Assembly: GCF_038096175.1 (NCBI RefSeq)
Contig: NZ_CP151099.1
Span: 2,544,501-2,608,500 of the forward strand
Reading direction: 5' to 3'
DNA: 64,000 nucleotides
Source: Nostoc sp. UHCC 0302
Lineage (GTDB): Bacteria > Cyanobacteriota > Cyanobacteriia > Cyanobacteriales > Nostocaceae
The position numbers were made by a program, and so were the translations under genes. Below the pieces are notes generated by a model, which saw only the letters and a program-made list of their open reading frames with translations, did no database searches and had not been told where the DNA came from. Shown in pieces: positions 36,005 to 44,795 of the stretch (position 1 is the stretch's first letter; each line of letters opens with the position of its first letter).

Positions 36005-36060
36005 TGTACAGACGCGTAGACGCTCGAAGGGCGGCTTCTCGTAAGAGTATAATCGCGTCT
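36005..36060. repeat. 56-bp dispersed repeat, copy 1
   Basis: TGTACAGACGCGTAGACGCT begins a 56-bp sequence that recurs at 62255-62310 with three substitutions. Its ends AGACGCG/CGCGTCT are inverted, and the middle holds CTTCTCGTAAGAG. Confidence 0.8.
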
Positions 36061-36112
36061 ATACTTTTGACTCCTGAATTCTGTTTCGACCTAACTTATT
36101 CCTAAAAAATTA

Positions 36113-36133
36113 GGCACTGGCAAAGCCAGTGCC
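36113..36133 (-). terminator. strong hairpin, terminator-like on the minus strand
   Basis: A perfect 9-bp stem GGCACTGGC/GCCAGTGCC with a 3-base loop. On the minus strand it is followed by TAATTTTTTAGG. It is 366 bases beyond the patD-like stop, so it could end a long 3' region of that transcript or a separate small RNA. Confidence 0.5.
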
Positions 36134-36498
36134 TTCTAGCCGTAGAGGCCATGCGAATTACTGTAGGCATCGCTTTGAGCCTTAAAAACTAAATCAAACG
36201 ATAAATACTGATCCCATCACTTATTTGTAATTTTACTGGTGGTCTAGACTAATTTAGATGCATTTGCCCTAACGGAATGCCCATCTAAGGTTTGTTGAGA
36301 ATTGTGCAAGATAGCAGCTTTGCTGAAATAAGCAATTATCAGCCAGATTGACAAAAGTTAATATTTTTTGCTTTTATATATCAATATCTTACATAGAGTA
36401 TGAGATTTTCTAATTTAAAAAAGTTGTTGCAAAAATAACTTTCCACTGTAAGACACAGATGCGATGATAGAGTAACCAGAGAAAAAGGTGAACAATTG

Positions 36499-36897
36499 TT
36501 ATTTTTCCCCCTCCGCTTGTTGTTGGAGAATAGCATTACAGTATTGGATGAGAATTGCCAAGCGATCGCCAATAGTCTGAAGTCTCGCTTGTGCAGTCGG
36601 TGCTTGCCGCGCTCCTTGGAAAAACATCACATCTACTTCCAACAAACGCAGTTGCTTGCTGATCTCCGTTTTGATAGATTGTTCGCGCCAGTCTTCTGCT
36701 TGCAAAGAGTCTTCACTTTGTGGCGCTCCGCGAACGCCAACATCAGCCAAAGGCACAATTTGTTGCCTAAAAAATTGTTGCAACGAAGCTACACGCTGCT
36801 GTAGTGTGGGTGCATTAAATTGGTTAGCGTTGACATCAGCGCGTAATTGCTCTAGCAAGGCTGCTAGTGTCCGATATTTTTCTCTATTTAAAGACAT
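36499..36897 (-). CDS. patD: PatD-like heterocyst-frequency protein
   Basis: A 132-residue, all-helical protein that fits my memory of PatD. PatD limits the proportion of heterocysts in Anabaena and is reported to interact with FtsZ. Landmarks are LNREKYRTLAALLEQLRADV, QQFFRQQIVPLADVG and REQSIKTEISKQLRLLEVDV followed by MFFQGARQ. The segment between LADVG and REQS (about residues 57-70, RGAPQSEDSLQAED) looks like an in-frame insertion from a small palindromic repeat, since the DNA contains GTTCGCGGAGCGCC. Such an insertion in a helical bundle might affect function or be a tolerated loop. Confidence 0.65.
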   Translation of the reverse strand: MSLNREKYRTLAALLEQLRADVNANQFNAPTLQQRVASLQQFFRQQIVPLADVGVRGAPQSEDSLQAEDWREQSIKTEISKQLRLLEVDVMFFQGARQAPTAQARLQTIGDRLAILIQYCNAILQQQAEGEK

Positions 36898-36976
36898 CCA
36901 GTGCTAGTTAAGATAGTATTAATGTCACATAATTTTTCTTCTACCATAAACATTTTTGAGCTACTATTCAGCACCA

Positions 36977-37005
36977 AAAGCCTCAAATAATGATTTTGAG
37001 GCTTT
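36977..37005. terminator. terminator-like hairpin between divergent patD and relA
   Basis: AAAGCCTCAAA and its complement with a short loop, in the middle of a divergent intergenic region where neither flanking gene needs a terminator. It may lie in the 5' leader of relA (190 bases before its start) or end a small transcript. Confidence 0.4.
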
Positions 37006-37194
37006 GTTTGCCATTAATGGGTTTTGAAGTTTATGATTCTTGAAACTCATATTGGATGACTACCGTCGGCAATTGGAGAATCATCCTTACACTGTTTTTT
37101 CTTGGCGTTTGTTGGCAACAGCACCTCTCAGGGTAGTGCTGCCAGTTTTGTCTATCTCTCAACCTAACCACCGCTCACCTTTAACCCCAAAATT

Positions 37195-39465
37195 ATGAGC
37201 AGCTTAGCTATAACTTCCTCTATTGATCTTGCCCTTCCGGATTGGTTAAAGAAATGTTTAAAGGAATCATCAACTAGCGGCGCAGCAGAAGATGACCGAA
37301 GGCATAATGATGCAGTCTTAATTGGTCGGGCATTTGAATTTGCTTACCGATTGCATGAAGGTCAATTCCGCAAATCGGGAGAACCATATATTGCTCATCC
37401 CGTTGCTGTGGCTGGATTGCTGCGTGACTTGGGGGGTAGTCCTGCTATGATAGCAGCTGGCTTTCTCCATGATGTAGTTGAAGATACGGAAGTTACAAGT
37501 GAAGAAATAGAAGAGCGCTTTGGGCCAGAAGTACGACAATTGGTCGAAGGTGTCACCAAGCTTTCTAAAATCAATTTCAAAAGCAAAACCGAAAGCCAAG
37601 CAGAAAACTTCCGGCGGATGTTTTTGGCGATGGCGCAAGATATCAGAGTAATTGTGGTGAAGTTGGCAGACCGTTTGCATAATATGCGAACCTTACAATA
37701 TATGTCAGAGGCAAGCCGACGCCGCAGCGCCCAGGAAACACGAGATATCTTTGCACCTTTAGCCAATCGCTTGGGGATCTGGCAGATTAAATGGGAATTG
37801 GAAGATTTAGCTTTTAAATATTTGGAACCGGAAGCTTTCCGCCAAGTTCAGGAATATGTTTCTGAAAAACGGATGGCGCGTGAAGAAAAATTGGCTAAAA
37901 CCACAGATATTTTGCGGGAGCGTTTGCAGCAAGCTGGAATTCGCTGTCAAGATATTAGTGGTCGTCCCAAGCACCTTTATAGCATTTACCAAAAAATGCA
38001 GCGACAGCAAAAGGAATTTCATGAAATTTACGACTTGGCTGCGCTGCGGATTATTGTTCATAGCAATGAGGAATGCTATCGGGCTTTGGCAGTAGTTCAC
38101 GATGCTTTTCGTCCAATCCCTGGGAGATTTAAAGACTACATTGGGCTGCCAAAGCCTAACCGTTACCAGTCGTTGCATACTGGAGTGATTGGGTTGACTG
38201 GTCGTCCTTTGGAAGTACAAATTCGGACGATAGAAATGCATCATATCGCTGAATATGGGATCGCAGCTCATTGGAAGTACAAAGAAACAGGCAGTTCTGG
38301 GATTAGCCATTTGACAGCGACAGATGAGAAGTTTGCTTGGTTGCGGCAGCTGCTGGAATGGCAAAGCGATCTCAAAGATGCTCAAGAATACCTTGACAGC
38401 GTAAAAGATAATCTATTTGAAGATGACGTCTATGTCTTCACCCCTAAGGGAGATGTTGTACCTTTAAGCCCTGGTTCTACGAGTGTAGATTTTGCTTATC
38501 GCATTCATACAGAAGTTGGAAACCACTGTGCAGGGGCGCGGGTGAATGGGCGGATGGTTCCGCTATCAACAAGGCTACAAAATGGCGATATTGTAGAAGT
38601 GATGACCCAAAAGAACGGCCATCCGAGTTTGGATTGGTTGAACTTTGTGAGAACTTCGGCGGCGAAGTATCGAATAAAACAATGGTACAAGCGATCGCGC
38701 CGCGAAGAAAATGTCGCCCGTGGGCGGGAATTGTTAGAAAAAGAACTTGGTAAAACTGGTTTTGATAGCCTGCTGAAGTCAGAAGCGATGCAGAGTGTAG
38801 CAGAAAAGTGCAACTACCACAGTGTAGAAGATTTACTCGCAGGTCTAGGTTACGGTGAAGTCACGCTCAACTTAGTGCTAAATCGTTGGCGCGAGGTGGT
38901 AAAAGCACAACAACCAGTTACTATTGAGCCTCTATTTATCCCCAAAGAGCCAACATCTACGCCAAAAGCTTTGCGGGATGCAGCTACAACTACCTCCCGC
39001 TCCACTGATTCACCAATTGTTGGGGTTGAAGGGTTAGTGTATCATTTAGCTGGATGTTGTAGCCCCATTCCTGGCGAACAAATCATTGGTGTAGTGACAC
39101 GAGGTCGAGGAATTTCCATCCATCGGCAAGGATGTCATAATCTGGAAAGCGTGGAGTATGAGCGCCTAGTTCCAGTCACATGGAACTCAAGAACAGAAAG
39201 TAGAACCCGTCCTCAAACTTACCCAGTAAATGTCCAAATTGAAGCACTTGACCGTGTGGGTGTATTAAAAGATATATTGTCGCGCTTAAGTGACCAAGGG
39301 ATCAATGTGCGTCATGCTCAAGTTAAAACCGCGATCGGACAACCAGCATTAATTGACTTAGGAATAGATATACGCGATCGCTCTCAGTTAGAACAAGTGT
39401 TTACCCAAATCAAAAAAATGAGCGACATTCTGAATATACGTCGAGTCGGTCAGATTGACGAGTAG
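37195..39465 (+). CDS. relA: bifunctional (p)ppGpp synthetase/hydrolase (Rel/SpoT)
   Basis: Makes and degrades the stringent-response alarmone (p)ppGpp. Domains in order over 756 residues: HD hydrolase (about 40-200, with AGFLHDVVEDT and VVKLADRLHNMRTL), synthetase (about 250-380, GRPKHLYSIYQKM and GRFKDYIGLPKPNRYQSLHT), and TGS (about 415-475, VYVFTPKGDVVPLSPGSTSV). A helical region follows, then a zinc-finger-like segment (GCCSPIPGEQIIG, RQGCHN) and a C-terminal ACT domain (VQIEALDRVGVLKDILSRLS). The hydrolase HD residues are present, so it is probably bifunctional. This is normally the single long Rel of cyanobacteria. Confidence 0.95.
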   Translation: MSSLAITSSIDLALPDWLKKCLKESSTSGAAEDDRRHNDAVLIGRAFEFAYRLHEGQFRKSGEPYIAHPVAVAGLLRDLGGSPAMIAAGFLHDVVEDTEVTSEEIEERFGPEVRQLVEGVTKLSKINFKSKTESQAENFRRMFLAMAQDIRVIVVKLADRLHNMRTLQYMSEASRRRSAQETRDIFAPLANRLGIWQIKWELEDLAFKYLEPEAFRQVQEYVSEKRMAREEKLAKTTDILRERLQQAGIRCQDISGRPKHLYSIYQKMQRQQKEFHEIYDLAALRIIVHSNEECYRALAVVHDAFRPIPGRFKDYIGLPKPNRYQSLHTGVIGLTGRPLEVQIRTIEMHHIAEYGIAAHWKYKETGSSGISHLTATDEKFAWLRQLLEWQSDLKDAQEYLDSVKDNLFEDDVYVFTPKGDVVPLSPGSTSVDFAYRIHTEVGNHCAGARVNGRMVPLSTRLQNGDIVEVMTQKNGHPSLDWLNFVRTSAAKYRIKQWYKRSRREENVARGRELLEKELGKTGFDSLLKSEAMQSVAEKCNYHSVEDLLAGLGYGEVTLNLVLNRWREVVKAQQPVTIEPLFIPKEPTSTPKALRDAATTTSRSTDSPIVGVEGLVYHLAGCCSPIPGEQIIGVVTRGRGISIHRQGCHNLESVEYERLVPVTWNSRTESRTRPQTYPVNVQIEALDRVGVLKDILSRLSDQGINVRHAQVKTAIGQPALIDLGIDIRDRSQLEQVFTQIKKMSDILNIRRVGQIDE

Positions 39466-39654
39466 TAGTATATAGGGCAGAGGAGCAGAGGAGCAGAGGA
39501 GCAGGGGAGCAGGAAGAGATATAATTCTGACTAATAACCACTGACCTTTGACCTTTGGCAATTGCAGGTTATAGTAATTTTCTAAAATCCGGTAACAGAT
39601 TCTCTTCCCGGAAACCCAGACTAAATCTGACGCTTCTTAATTACGAATCACGAA

Positions 39655-40848
39655 TTAGTCTAATGGCAAAATGACTGTAAATGTAGAGCCTTTTCCTAGC
39701 TGTGAATTTACTTTAATCTCACCATGCATTAACTGAACTAATCGAGAGACTATTGCTAAGCCTAATCCTGTACCATCAGTACTTTGCACTAGGGGATCAG
39801 TTACTGCACGAAAATAAGGATTGAAAATTTGAGCTTGAGCTTCTGGAGGAATACCAACACCACTATCAGTAACAGAGATAGCCCACTGTTGTTGAGATTC
39901 TATCCAGCATTCTAAACGGATTGAACCCGTTTGTGTGTAGCGAATTGCATTACTGAGCAGATTTGTGAGAATTTGCTGAAGCCGGAGTGGATCTGTGGTA
40001 ACTTGTTGGGGAGCGCGATCGCAATCAACAACTAAAGATAATTCTTTGGCAAGGGCTAGTGGCTCAATCATCTCTATAACTAAGTTGATTAAATCACCCA
40101 CATCGGTGAGAGTCGGCTGCAATTTCATCTGCCCGGCATCGTAACGCGAAATTTCTAAAGTATCGTTGATTAACCTAAGAAGCAGCCTGCTACTCTTGAG
40201 AACTCGCTCGATACTTTCAATATCAGAATACGAGTCTTGGAGGGATTGTTGACGATGCTGGCGAAGAAATAAATCCGAGTAACCAATGATTGAAGTTAAG
40301 GGCGTTTTCAACTCATGAGCTAACTGAGAGACACTCTCTTTATTGGCATGAACCAAACGAGTTAGTTCTTGGTTAGTCAAACGCAACTGATTTTGGAGTT
40401 GTTTAAATTCTTGTAGTCGTCCTTGGGTGTAACTGTTGAAGCAACGAGCGATCGCTTCATCAATTACTGTATCAATCAGGCGAACTGCCCGCAAAACATC
40501 TTGTGGAGATCCCTGTAATAAGTCTTGTTCTAAATGAGAAAAAATCACAAATCGGAGTAAACGATACTCCCGCGCAATTTCTGCTGGCTCAAATCCTTGT
40601 TCTGCTCGAAGTGTACCGTGTTCCAGACTTGCATCGACTACTGTCTGCAAATCGCTGGTAGCAGATTCAGAAAGTACTGTCGCTAATGCTTTCAAAACGC
40701 GGGGTAAGCTATCTCGTACAGCTTTAAAAGTCAGCTCTTGAGTAGCTTCAATTTGTTGATCCTGGTAAACTGCTTCTACCCATTGATCAATGATGGCATC
40801 ACTTTTATCACTTAGAGTCTGACTAAAATCCATCTTTTGCTCAACCAA
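39655..40848 (-). CDS. sensor histidine kinase with RsbRD-like N-terminal domain
   Basis: A 397-residue soluble kinase. The N-terminal 150 residues resemble the RsbRD_N sensory domain (IIDQWVEAVYQDQQIEATQE and EQGFEPAEIAREYRLLRF). HisKA follows with the phospho-His in SQLAHELKTPLTSIIGYSD. HATPase_c has the N-box ILTNLLSNAIRYTQ, G1 VTDSGVGIPPE and G2 TDGTGLGLAIVSRL. No membrane segment is present, so it senses a cytoplasmic signal. The RpaB-like regulator is encoded 166 bp upstream on the same strand, so they probably form a two-component system. The start could be five codons later (MDFSQTL). Confidence 0.9.
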   Translation of the reverse strand: MVEQKMDFSQTLSDKSDAIIDQWVEAVYQDQQIEATQELTFKAVRDSLPRVLKALATVLSESATSDLQTVVDASLEHGTLRAEQGFEPAEIAREYRLLRFVIFSHLEQDLLQGSPQDVLRAVRLIDTVIDEAIARCFNSYTQGRLQEFKQLQNQLRLTNQELTRLVHANKESVSQLAHELKTPLTSIIGYSDLFLRQHRQQSLQDSYSDIESIERVLKSSRLLLRLINDTLEISRYDAGQMKLQPTLTDVGDLINLVIEMIEPLALAKELSLVVDCDRAPQQVTTDPLRLQQILTNLLSNAIRYTQTGSIRLECWIESQQQWAISVTDSGVGIPPEAQAQIFNPYFRAVTDPLVQSTDGTGLGLAIVSRLVQLMHGEIKVNSQLGKGSTFTVILPLD

Positions 40849-41014
40849 ACACAGTAAGCGCTAAGCCTTTTCGGCTAGACGTAGATTAGTGCGTTTGATT
40901 TAACCTTGGCAACTGACGGAAGATGGAGGTTAATAAAAAGCTGAGATTATGTTCAAAGTGATCGCTAAGGCATTTTTTAATCCATATAAATTTTAGTTGC
41001 GATCGCAACTAAAA

Positions 41015-41746
41015 TTATTCCTGCCCTGATTCAATAATTCGCGGGAAAAAATAACCACTACCTCTTGCTGTGATGATTAACTCTGGATCGTTAGGATCGT
41101 CTTCTACCTTTGTCCGCAATCGTGAGATATGCACATCTACCACACGGGTGTCTGCATGATGTCCTGGTACACTACCCCACACTTGCTGCAACATTTCTAA
41201 TCGGGAAAAAGTTTTTCCAGCATGGTTTACTAACAACTCTAGTAAGCTAAACTCTACACCTGTCAACCGAATCCGCTCATCATTTTTGTGGACTTGTCGT
41301 TTATTTGTATCGATTTTGAGATTGCCCACATGGATTACCTTGGAATTATGAATAGCATTGATACTAGTTTTGTGAGAGCGCCGCCTTAGTAGACAGGCAA
41401 TTCGAGCTTCTAGCTCCTTCGGAGAGAATGGTTTTGCCATGTAGTCGTCAGCGCCTAATTCTAGCCCAGTGATTCGGTCTGCTACATCTCCCAAGGCTGT
41501 AAGCATAATAATTGGTACATCTGACTCTTTGCGTAATTCTTGACAAACACCATAGCCATCCAGCTTTGGCATCATCACATCCAAAACTATTAAGTCAGGA
41601 GCGGATACACGAAAAACTGACAAAGCTTCTTCGCCATCGCAAGCTGTGGCTACATCGTAGCCAATCATGGAAAGCCGCGTATCTAAAATCCGGCGTATGC
41701 TGGCTTCGTCGTCTACTACCAGAATCTTTCCTTTATGGCTTTCCAC
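41015..41746 (-). CDS. OmpR-family response regulator, RpaB paralog
   Basis: A 243-residue receiver plus winged-helix regulator. The receiver (phospho-Asp56 in DLIVLDVMMPKLDGYGVCQE, KPFSPKELEARI) is almost RpaB text. The DNA-binding half departs from it: LEMLQQVWGSVPGHHADTRV replaces the usual SEILQEVWGYTPERHVDTRV, and the linker (RRSHKTSINAIHNSKVIHVG) is unlike RpaB. The recognition helix VVDVHISRLRTKVED is nearly unchanged. It therefore looks like a duplicated RpaB rather than the essential one, and it may recognise HLR1-like sites. The neighbouring histidine kinase gene downstream suggests its own input. Confidence 0.88.
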   Translation of the reverse strand: MESHKGKILVVDDEASIRRILDTRLSMIGYDVATACDGEEALSVFRVSAPDLIVLDVMMPKLDGYGVCQELRKESDVPIIMLTALGDVADRITGLELGADDYMAKPFSPKELEARIACLLRRRSHKTSINAIHNSKVIHVGNLKIDTNKRQVHKNDERIRLTGVEFSLLELLVNHAGKTFSRLEMLQQVWGSVPGHHADTRVVDVHISRLRTKVEDDPNDPELIITARGSGYFFPRIIESGQE

Positions 41747-42462
41747 GTCTGTGTATGCTCCTTAATGACGAAGATAGAACTGTTAACCGTGTATTATCAC
41801 CTAAACCTGCTGGAGATTGAATGCAGGTATCGAGAATTTAACAACGTTAAATATTGTTTTCTTTAGTTAGAACAGAAAAGTAAAGTTTAATTTCTAAATG
41901 AATATTTATTGAATTTCTAGTGGTAGTTTAGTAATCAAAGCTTAATAGCTTTCCTGGCAGATACGACAGCTATAGGTTCGATAGCCATAATTAAATTAAG
42001 AGGTAAAAAAGCTGTTATATCATCTGTCTCATCAACTAACTGCAACACTCAACTCAAAGACTGATATTTCCTAAAATTAGCAAATAGAGGGCAATAGAAC
42101 TAATACTTATTAGTGTAACCCTATAGAAAATGTTAATATAAAAGGAGATCGCTTGGTTTTTTCAAAGTTGAGTGTTGTTGTTTTAAGAATTTTAAAATAA
42201 AGAAGTCTCTACACTTTTTGAGCAAGGAACAGTACAGTTGCTGTAACAATAAATCCAAAAATTGGAAAAAGCGCTCAAGCTTTAACTTAAGGATAAGTCT
42301 CCACCTCCACGAAGTAGGTTTGCTTAGTTAATCAAGAGGTAGAGCAATCCTAAATAAGTTACAAACAAGGTACATATTATTCCAACTTAGGAAAATCGAA
42401 TTTTTGATGATTCGTAAAGAATTTAAATAGCCACTTGACGACTGGGAAAGATTTGCAAAGAG
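41747..42462. other. intergenic with a 12-bp inverted repeat pair
   Basis: No gene. CAACACTCAACT (42043-42054) and its exact complement (42166-42177) enclose 111 bases and may be the ends of a MITE of about 135 bp. The region next to 41747 is the presumed promoter of the RpaB-like gene. Confidence 0.45.
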
Positions 42463-42663
42463 ACAACAGCACTTGTTAAAGTAGCTAGGCGAGCAGTTGA
42501 ATATAATCCAGAAGTTGCAGCAACAGTGTTATTTACTCAGACTTCAGCACGAGATTTAGTAAACTCGAATTCTCGAGTAGGTGAGTAATAACGTTCAGCA
42601 AGAGTGCAGACAAAAGCAGCAATGGAAAAAGCTAAAAAAGCTGTACCTGTATTTGTCGGTTAA
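42463..42663 (+). pseudogene. decayed coding remnant of unknown origin
   Basis: One frame reads with coding-like composition, TTALVKVARRAVEYNPEVAA then TVLFTQTSARDLVNSNSRVG E, two stops, RSARVQTKAAMEKAKKAVPV and FVG before a final stop at 42663. I cannot assign a family. Stops and the lack of a start show it is not functional, and the upstream part (about 42400-42460) may belong to it. Confidence 0.35.
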
Positions 42664-42785
42664 AATGTATAAACCCAAATAGACTAGTATCCCCAAATAA
42701 GATATTGTAGTTCGTGGTATCCTGAGCTTTTCTCAGACATATTGAGGCTGAAAATTAGCCTCCTTGTTACATTAAAAAAAGTTAA

Positions 42786-43757
42786 ATGAACGTTGAGAAT
42801 ATCCGCCTAAAAAACATCAAACTAGAGCAAAATAGAATTTCGGAGAAAATCTTTAATTTGTCCTCAAATGTTGTTGAATCGACTCAAATGCAAGAATTAC
42901 ATCAAATTTTAGTCAGAACAGCGACAGCAATTGAAAAAATATGTTCTAATCACCAAGCAACACCAGCATATCTCACTATTCCATCTCGTAGAATCTACTC
43001 ATGGATAAAGTTTTTGACAGATAAAGACTGTCTACATCTCCACCTACAAACTACGAACTATCTCTATAAAGTTGCTAAACAAATTTTAAGTATACATGAT
43101 CAAGAGTCGCTTAAAGTGAGGATTGAAATAACTAATTTAGCAGGATTATATAAATGGAAAAAGTCTGGTAGCTTTGCTAATATTATGATTAGTGAAGGGT
43201 TTATAAATGCACCAGAAGAAGTTTTGCAAGCGTTAATGGAATCTGCTCTTTTTGACAAAAGTCAAAACAGAACAAAACTTATCAGAACATTCGCAGGTAC
43301 AGAAGAATACAGCAATGTACTGCTAGAGCTTGATTTAATTGCTGAAGTAGTGGCAGAAAACCCACAAGGGAAGTTTTATAACCTAGATAAGTTATTTGAT
43401 AAACTTAACTGTGAATATTTTGCCACGACTCTAGCTAAACCACGTCTAGCATGGAGCCAAATTAATACTCACCGGAAATTTGGACATTATGAGCCAGCTA
43501 GAGATAGGGTAGTGATGAGTTTGACTCTCGATGCTCTGAATATACCTGAATTTGTGACTGAGTTTGTTTTGTATCATGAATTACTACATAAGTATCACGG
43601 CACAAAATGGGTTCACGGGAGAAGGATGGTTCATACAAAAGAATTTCGTGTCAGTGAAAGGCAGTTTAAATCGTATAAACAAGCATCTCAATGGCTAGAA
43701 AAATTGGCATCTGGGCAATTGACAAGTTCTGATTACTGGCCTAATTTGATAAATTAA
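42786..43757 (+). CDS. SprT-like zinc metalloprotein with HELLH motif
   Basis: A 323-residue protein. The C-terminal half resembles SprT/M48-type zinc peptidases: FDKLNCEYFATTLAKPRLAW (the KLN-x-x-YF start typical of SprT-like domains), then FVLYHELLHKYHGTKWVHGR with the HExxH zinc site and a possible third ligand His shortly after, and HTKEFRVSERQFKSYKQAS. The N-terminal 170 residues are helical and unassigned. It probably cleaves or binds protein or DNA-protein crosslinks, but this is family inference. It is the first gene of an accessory cluster, and its end overlaps the opposite-strand gene by 4 bp. Confidence 0.8.
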   Translation: MNVENIRLKNIKLEQNRISEKIFNLSSNVVESTQMQELHQILVRTATAIEKICSNHQATPAYLTIPSRRIYSWIKFLTDKDCLHLHLQTTNYLYKVAKQILSIHDQESLKVRIEITNLAGLYKWKKSGSFANIMISEGFINAPEEVLQALMESALFDKSQNRTKLIRTFAGTEEYSNVLLELDLIAEVVAENPQGKFYNLDKLFDKLNCEYFATTLAKPRLAWSQINTHRKFGHYEPARDRVVMSLTLDALNIPEFVTEFVLYHELLHKYHGTKWVHGRRMVHTKEFRVSERQFKSYKQASQWLEKLASGQLTSSDYWPNLIN

Positions 43758-44119
43758 GTTGGAGGACGTTTTATTTCCCCTTCGCAGTAACCTAATTCAT
43801 ACATACTTGCAGCTTGAGAATCTTGTTCTGGTGGCATTTTAGGTTTTCCAGCCCAGACATCACATTTTCCTAAATTAAACCAATCTTCATCACTCATAAA
43901 AGAAATAAATGTGTTGTTCGTTGTTTTTTGCATTTTGATATTCCTAGTTCTGTTAATTTCTAAACAAGCATTTTGGTAATTATTTTCTTCTTGTTCTCTA
44001 ATGGTTTTAAGTCCGGCTAACTCTAGAACATAAATAGAGCAGGCAAAAAATTGGTATTTTGGTGAGTCATTATCTTGTTTTAGTCGACATGATATCCATA
44101 AAAATGGAGGGTGGGTCAT
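43754..44119 (-). CDS. hypothetical protein, 121 aa (or 59 aa)
   Basis: Unrecognised. The C-terminal 50 residues look well conserved in character: SDEDWFNLGKCDVWAGKPKM then PPEQDSQAASMYELGYCEGE. Two starts are possible: 44119 (121 residues, with PKYQFFACSIYVLELAGLKT that also looks coding) or an internal ATG at 43933 with AGGA 8-9 bases upstream (59 residues, MQKTTNNTFIS). I keep the long form with reserve. It is cytoplasmic and Cys-containing. Confidence 0.55.
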   Translation of the reverse strand: MTHPPFLWISCRLKQDNDSPKYQFFACSIYVLELAGLKTIREQEENNYQNACLEINRTRNIKMQKTTNNTFISFMSDEDWFNLGKCDVWAGKPKMPPEQDSQAASMYELGYCEGEIKRPPT

Positions 44120-44204
44120 CTGTCAATTTGCTGTTGTCTTTTTTGGGTTTTGGTAGCTACCAGATCAATCTATAAAAGAGATAGAGCAGACATTTAAGGG
44201 ATGA

Positions 44205-44429
44205 CTAATTTCTCCAGAAGGGAATAGATGCGTGTTTGCGTTTGAGTTGGTAAATTCTCACGGGGTAATCATCGTTACTCCATCCTGGTTCAATTTCAGA
44301 AGCATTTATTAACTCGCGTAATGCTTGGTTGAGAACGCTATAACTACAGTCAACTGCATCCTTCAATTCTCCGGCAGTTTTTCCCCCAGAACGTAGCTGT
44401 TCTAGAATAGTTTGATTGACATAATTCAT
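44205..44429 (-). CDS. small winged-helix-like protein, 74 aa
   Basis: A 74-residue protein with a compact helix-turn-helix pattern: ILEQLRSGGKTAGELKDAVD, CSYSVLNQALRELINASEIE, and a beta-wing-like VRIYQLKRKH end. This is the length and shape of a MarR/ArsR-like winged helix without dimerisation arms. GGAG lies 5 bases before the ATG. It may regulate the cluster or act as an accessory DNA-binding factor. Confidence 0.6.
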   Translation of the reverse strand: MNYVNQTILEQLRSGGKTAGELKDAVDCSYSVLNQALRELINASEIEPGWSNDDYPVRIYQLKRKHASIPFWRN

Positions 44430-44483
44430 AATTTCTCCAGTTGTAAAATCAGAAATTAACTGGATGCAGCAACAAGCTCTTGT

Positions 44484-44795
44484 CTAAACAGGGTGACGAT
44501 GGGTGTAAAGTTGTCCATCTGGCTCAGCTCGTCGCAATCGTTGGGCGCATTCTGAGCAATAATACTCTTCACCCACCCAGTAAACGGGATAACCGCAACT
44601 ATCGCAATGCTCAGTGTTGCCCAGTTCTGGATTGTATTGCCAATGCCATTGACAACGTATAGATGTATCACTGATTGTTTTGCTGTGTGCATCAATGGCA
44701 GCAAGGGCTTTTTCTTCTGCTTCAACAAGTGAGTCAGCTTGCCCTTGCCAGTGTTGCTCTCCAGATTCAGTATTGAGAAATACTAAAAATTTCAT
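44484..44795 (-). CDS. small zinc-ribbon protein, 103 aa
   Basis: A 103-residue protein whose N-terminus (MKFLVFLNTESGEQHWQGQA then DSLVEAEEKALAAI) is a small alpha/beta unit. The C-terminal half has two CxxC pairs (HCDSCGYPVYWVGEEYYCSECAQRL), a zinc ribbon. I do not recognise the family. It shares strand and neighbourhood with two other small proteins, so a shared transcript is possible. The same DNA also reads in other frames, but this one has the coherent zinc ribbon. Confidence 0.65.
   Translation of the reverse strand: MKFLVFLNTESGEQHWQGQADSLVEAEEKALAAIDAHSKTISDTSIRCQWHWQYNPELGNTEHCDSCGYPVYWVGEEYYCSECAQRLRRAEPDGQLYTHRHPV

Larger units (their letters stand above)
35643..36498. other. 856-bp intergenic region with repeats
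   Basis: No gene is supported. It contains a 56-bp repeat (36005-36060), a GAATTC-rich repeat flank resembling the TACAGCAG family, and a strong hairpin (36113-36133). The first 200 bases should contain the promoter of the GG-leader peptide gene. Confidence 0.45.

Noticed and set aside
44456-44728. Alternative frames across the zinc-ribbon gene
   Set aside because: The minus-strand frame 44484-44795 contains a coherent Cys4 ribbon; the others have no domain.
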